Positions 60,055 through 64,000 of a DNA stretch of 64,000 nucleotides are shown here, piece after piece; position 1 is the stretch's first letter, and each line of letters starts with the position of its first letter. The DNA comes from Bedellia somnulentella (Eukaryota > Arthropoda > Insecta > Lepidoptera > Bedelliidae), in the NCBI GenBank assembly GCA_963576735.1, contig OY755176.1, forward strand, positions 14,617,423-14,681,422, read 5' to 3'. Both the position numbers and the translations under genes were made by a program. The notes below the pieces were generated by a model, which saw only the letters and a program-made list of their open reading frames with translations, was not told the origin of the DNA and searched no databases.

Positions 60055-60409
60055 AACTAAAAACAAGTATGTCGTTTTTGGCAAATTTACAGGAGAGCGA
60101 AAATACATTTTATTTCTATAAATTTAAATATTTCCTAAAGTGATTGTCGGATCTTGATGATTTTTGGATATGTCCGACGTGATGTAGTTTCCTAATGAAA
60201 TTAATATTTTTTTTAACTTGACCTTTACAGTAACGCCAATGCAGAATAAAAATGCTTTTAGCATAGTCTTACCCTATTTTTTTATCAATAGCGCCTTAAA
60301 TAAGAAGATATTTTGAGTTTTAATAATGTAGAAATAAGAGTCTTTCTATGACGAATCCAACGGTGTAAAAAAAAGCAAACGCTCAAAAATCGACATACTT
60401 GTTTTTAGC
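60055..60409. mobile_element. 355-bp MITE
   Basis: The ends CTAAAAACAAGTATGTCG and CGACATACTTGTTTTTAG are perfectly complementary, and pairing extends inward (TTTTTGG with CAAAAAT). TTA lies at or near both ends, so a TWA duplication is possible. Confidence 0.7.
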
Positions 60410-62488
60410 TTAGAGCAGCCGAGATGTTATATGACTGTGTGTTTTCAACATGTTAAGTTGCAACTAGAAGAGTTGCAGCATAATGTAATGTAACCTTAAA
60501 CAGCTATTCCCGTCTCCATTCATACTTTTGTATTTTTAAATATTAACGCTATTTGACAATCAAAGCGGTAATTCTTATTCCACCATTTAGATTTTCTGTT
60601 GCTAACATTTGTGGGGGCAAATGTTATTGACGTACCAAACTTATCAAACTAGAAAATATCACTCTCTACAAAACACTTTGCCCTCTTATTAAACAAAAAT
60701 GAGAATGCCCATAAATCAGTACATACATAAGAAGAGTCGTCTTTGGTAAAATGCTTTTGAAACTTACAAAGTTGTCCATTATGTACATTCTGCGTTAGGT
60801 GCTAGTAAAGAGGACTTAGGAGGACGAAAGAGAGCTTAGGACATAACTAAATCATATCTTTCCGTCAGTTTTGTACTGGAGCGTTTTAAGTAATGATTGG
60901 GCTATACGATTCGGGCCCATCACCAACTATATTTTTCATCTCAACTCTAAATTACTCTGAAAGTCAGTATAGTGTTTTAAATTAAACAGTGTCATCGTTA
61001 AATTTACTTATTAAACAAACTCTACATTTTTACTCTAACTTTAATTTTGATTTTTAAAATATATGACTACTAGATAAAGTAACCAATGTCGGAAACACCT
61101 GGATAAAAGGGAAAGTTAACGTTAAAAAAAACCTCACCATCACTTTTTATTCGCTTCTCACAAAAAGTTATAATCTAATTATTTTGCTTCCTTTCTCGTG
61201 TCAGGGATGGTATTGAAAGAAAAAACTAATTCAATATGAACAACACTAAACCGGTGAAAAATATGAATGAGATATAAGGTTATTATAAACCAATAGATTA
61301 ATTTCTTTGTTTTTAAAAACCAGTTGTGACTTTTCAAGATAATATATCATTTATTTATGTTTATGTATTTACTATTTTAGTTAACATATTTTGTTCGTTA
61401 TTATATCGATAATGTTTGATTTATTTATGAAAACAGTATTGAAGATAGCAAGTAACCTGCTATGCGTATAACCGTCAATCAAATTGGTATATAAGTAGTT
61501 ATCTTTCCTCAACGTGGTAGAGCACGATGTCTTTAAAACATCAGTAAAGTTCAACGCCATAACTTAGTACGTAACAACAAAAGTTACGCCTTAGCAAGCT
61601 GTAATGCCTAGAACCAAATAATAATAAAGCCCATTTAAAAATAATGTAATAGTTGTATGTCATTTAGTAAGAGCACGAAGCCGACAGTGGTTCCGTCCCA
61701 CTGCAATAGGTTTAGTTTTGTATCGCAGCCATAACAAACTCGCAGCAAACACAGAAAGGCAATACTCATTCACAAAACCTATTATGTTAATTTAAAACAC
61801 ATCGGATTATTGATAAGATCGGGGCTCGTTCACACCACACCTCCCGAAACAATAGTTAATAAGATGATTTATATCGATCGCTGATATGAACACTTCGACA
61901 CGTCTCAACATCGCTTTAGCATAATCTCGCTTTCAGATCGAGTACTATATCGATTGCTACAAATGTTTAGAGCGATACCTTTCGAACATCCAAGCTTTTT
62001 AAATCAAATGTTTGCTTGATAATTGATAAAGGTTTTGTTAACTTGCGTATTGTACTTCACTTGAGATGTATGATCGATAAACGATAATTACTATCCAACG
62101 AATCTAAAATTACTATGCGGTTTATTTTTGAATATTTAAAATGACAACTGTTTAAGGATGACGCAACAGATTATTCAACCGTAACAATATCGTTAGCAAA
62201 GATGAAAACGGGCCCAAAGAAAGTAAGTTAAATTACAAGCAAAGTTAATTACAACAAACAATATTTGTTACTGACTGGTGGACAATGAAGAAACTAATTG
62301 AGATTGTTCCGAAGCTATTTTATTCGTGACTTATATTTTCGAATGGACCTGATAAGTATTTATCGGAGAGTAAGTGGTGTTAACGGGCTTCCTTGGGTCG
62401 AGTGAGTTTGCTGAAATGGTGGCTTTTGTGGTTGTTGATGAGTGACCGCCCAGATTTGTTCAATTAATTTGGTAAGAGTTGGTTATTT
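60410..62488. other. Gene-free AT-rich stretch
   Basis: A faint SINE-A trace at 60880-60965 (GGGCTATACGATTC, CCCATCACCAACTAT) and several ATCGAT sites near 61870-62090. Nothing else is supported. Confidence 0.45.
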
Positions 62489-62573
62489 GGCGCGCGGGCG
62501 CGGGCGGCATGACGCGCAAGTTACAGCGCGCGTTATTATAAAATAATGAGCCGCGCGCCGCCCGCTGCGCGCC
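62489..62573. repeat. GC-rich fold-back
   Basis: GGCGCGCGGGCGCGGGCGGC and GCCGCCCGCTGCGCGCC can pair around an AT-rich centre (TTATTATAAAATAAT). A strong secondary structure or a protein-binding dyad; no gene is attached. Confidence 0.4.
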
Positions 62574-63099
62574 ACAATTGCCTGCTTAGCGGAGATACCC
62601 CCCCGCCCGCGCCACGTTTGCCTATTTTCATTTTTCATTTGTCTCTAAATGGTCTTCAGCTTGTAAAATATTTACCAATGAATAGAAATCCGATTGATTT
62701 ACTAGACAGCGCTGGCGATATTTTCAACAATGGCAGTCCGAAATTGATACAAACGTTTGTTATAATAATACTATTAGCAAAAAAGGTGATTGGAAGTTCA
62801 ATATTCAATCTAAAGAAAAAAATAATTCGATATAAAACTAACAACCACAGACTTTTTTGTTAGATGGTTTTAGTAACCTATACCAATAAACATGCCTTTA
62901 GCTATAACAAATCCAAAGACACTACACAGGTCAAATATTTAGACAAAACATACTTAGATACCAAAGAATAAGTTGATGTTGATAAAGACATTAGTATAGC
63001 AAAGGTATGTAAAATGTCATGTTCGGTGTAATAGATAGATAGGAGGAAGGCCGTGTGTGACGCCTGGCGACATGTGGCGGGGCGGTTGGCAATCTCAGG

Positions 63100-63155
63100 A
63101 TCTTCACGCGTGGCCGCCCCGCCGCCGCCCCGTCGCCCCGCCGCCCCGCGTGGGA
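63100..63155. other. C-rich islet with repeated GC boxes
   Basis: CCGCCCCGCCGCCGCCCCG-type units resemble the islet at 59700-59752. No coding frame is recognisable on either strand. Confidence 0.35.
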
Positions 63156-63574
63156 CCCTCTTACGCATTACCCAGTAATTACTCTCACCGTTACTGAAAA
63201 ATCTGCTATTGCAGACTAATAAGCACTTTGTGATACAGTGACAGAGTTTTATAGTGAATTCAATTTGATAGATCATATCGGGTTATGCGTTACATTAGAT
63301 AACTAATGCATAACTGTTCGTCATGTGTCATATATTTTAATTAGAATAACTGAATACTTGAGCCATACGATTTCTATTGGGAACCAACTTTTTGCACCTT
63401 CTATAATTTTTACTGAATTTGATTTTGACAGAAAGTTTATCGTTACTAATGGTTTTATGACCGGAAACTAGTAATCAATCTTAAATCGTTTATGTAGAGG
63501 AGCAAAAACTTTTCATCCGATAGCTACTCGTAAGGATAGTTCATACGATAGTTTTTTTTGTATTGTATGATTTT

Positions 63575-63818
63575 CGCTGTGTAGTGTCGGCTTAGAATGG
63601 CACTACCCCGTTTCTTCCGGTGGGTGTACGTAAGAGGCGACCAACGGACTTGGGGCTTTTTAAGAGATTTTTGGACAATACGGTTGGAGACCCATCACCA
63701 GCAACCTTTATACTACCATCTTTTCCTTACTTAACTTCCAAAAGTGGCTGAGGAATTTATTATTTCTCAGCTCTGGCTACCCCGTTTAGGGATTTATAGC
63801 CGTGAGTATATGTATGTA
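63575..63818 (+). mobile_element. SINE-A, full length
   Basis: A complete copy with an 11-bp duplication TGTATGATTTT (63564-63574, 63819-63829). The right copy overlaps the TATG tail. Confidence 0.88.
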
Positions 63819-63869
63819 TGTATGATTTTGTGTGTATGATCCATCAAACTTTTCACATTTAAGAATGCG

Positions 63870-64000
63870 TGATTGAGATTAATGGTAAGAAAGTGGAACA
63901 AGTGAAAGAGTTTGTATATTTGGGAAGTTTGTTTACTAGGGATGGAAAGTGTGATGAAGATATCGAGAGAAGAGTGAAAAAGGGTAATGCGGTAAATGGA
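63870..64000 (+). mobile_element. RTE-like LINE, reverse-transcriptase part, cut by the window edge
   Basis: Open frame with KVEQVKEFVYLGSLFTRDGK followed by CDEDIERRVKKGNAVNG at the edge. It is the best-preserved LINE coding piece in the window and probably continues beyond base 64000. Confidence 0.75.

Noticed and set aside
62902..63276. 124-codon minus-strand frame
   Set aside because: Its length comes from the stop-poor C-rich islet; the residues are low-complexity (GAAGRRGGGGAA).
7423..63818. Interpretation of SINE-A as a Helitron
   Set aside because: Helitrons insert without target duplication; several SINE-A copies have 10-14-bp duplications and a simple-repeat tail.
1..64000. CRISPR arrays, operons or bacterial genes
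   Set aside because: No regularly spaced short repeats; gene structure, introns and repeats are those of an insect.

Overview
The window looks like nuclear DNA of a lepidopteran (moth or butterfly). It is AT-rich, has very large introns, and is packed with short interspersed elements and fragments of an RTE-like non-LTR retrotransposon. The only protein-coding gene I can identify is on the plus strand: the 3' part of a GATA transcription factor of the GATA1/2/3 class (Drosophila grain, called GATA-beta in the silkworm). Four coding exons are visible: 17266-17400 (carboxyl zinc finger), 33155-33365 (basic tail and Gly-rich region), 34040-34179 (His/Pro-rich region) and 34641-34667 (last eight residues and stop). 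Together they give 513 nt in one continuous frame, or 170 residues plus stop. The 3'UTR runs to about 35.81 kb, with two AATAAA signals. The amino finger exon and the promoter are not seen and should lie upstream of base 1.

Layout. 1-17265: presumed intron, mostly unique AT-rich DNA with GC-rich islets, one PIF/Harbinger-like MITE (6484-6869) and several SINE copies. It ends in a 50-bp tandem duplication of the branch-point/acceptor region. 17401-33154: 15.75-kb intron between the zinc knuckle and its basic tail, with few repeats. 33366-34039: short intron containing a SINE. 35.8-64 kb: downstream of the gene, no supported gene, heavy repeat load, densest at 37.5-48 kb where elements are nested in one another. 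A 200-N assembly gap lies at 59272-59471.

Repeats. SINE-A is about 250 bp with a (TATG)n tail; six copies carry 10-14-bp target duplications. SINE-B is about 370 bp, tRNA-derived, with a (TTATG)n tail and 11-12-bp duplications. SINE-C has a tRNA-like head and is split by a MITE. The LINE is an RTE-like element seen only as 3' pieces. SINE-A, SINE-B and the LINE end in a related 3' block (CTCTG-CC/GC-ACCCC...GGCGTGA...TATGT), which suggests that both SINEs use the machinery of this LINE. Several inverted-repeat MITE families are also present; two families have TWA target duplications, and a third is possible. Most of the longer open reading frames outside the GATA exons are antisense readings of SINE-A or SINE-B, or chance frames in GC-rich islets.

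No search could be run. Family assignments come from recognising motifs, and boundaries of old repeat copies are approximate.
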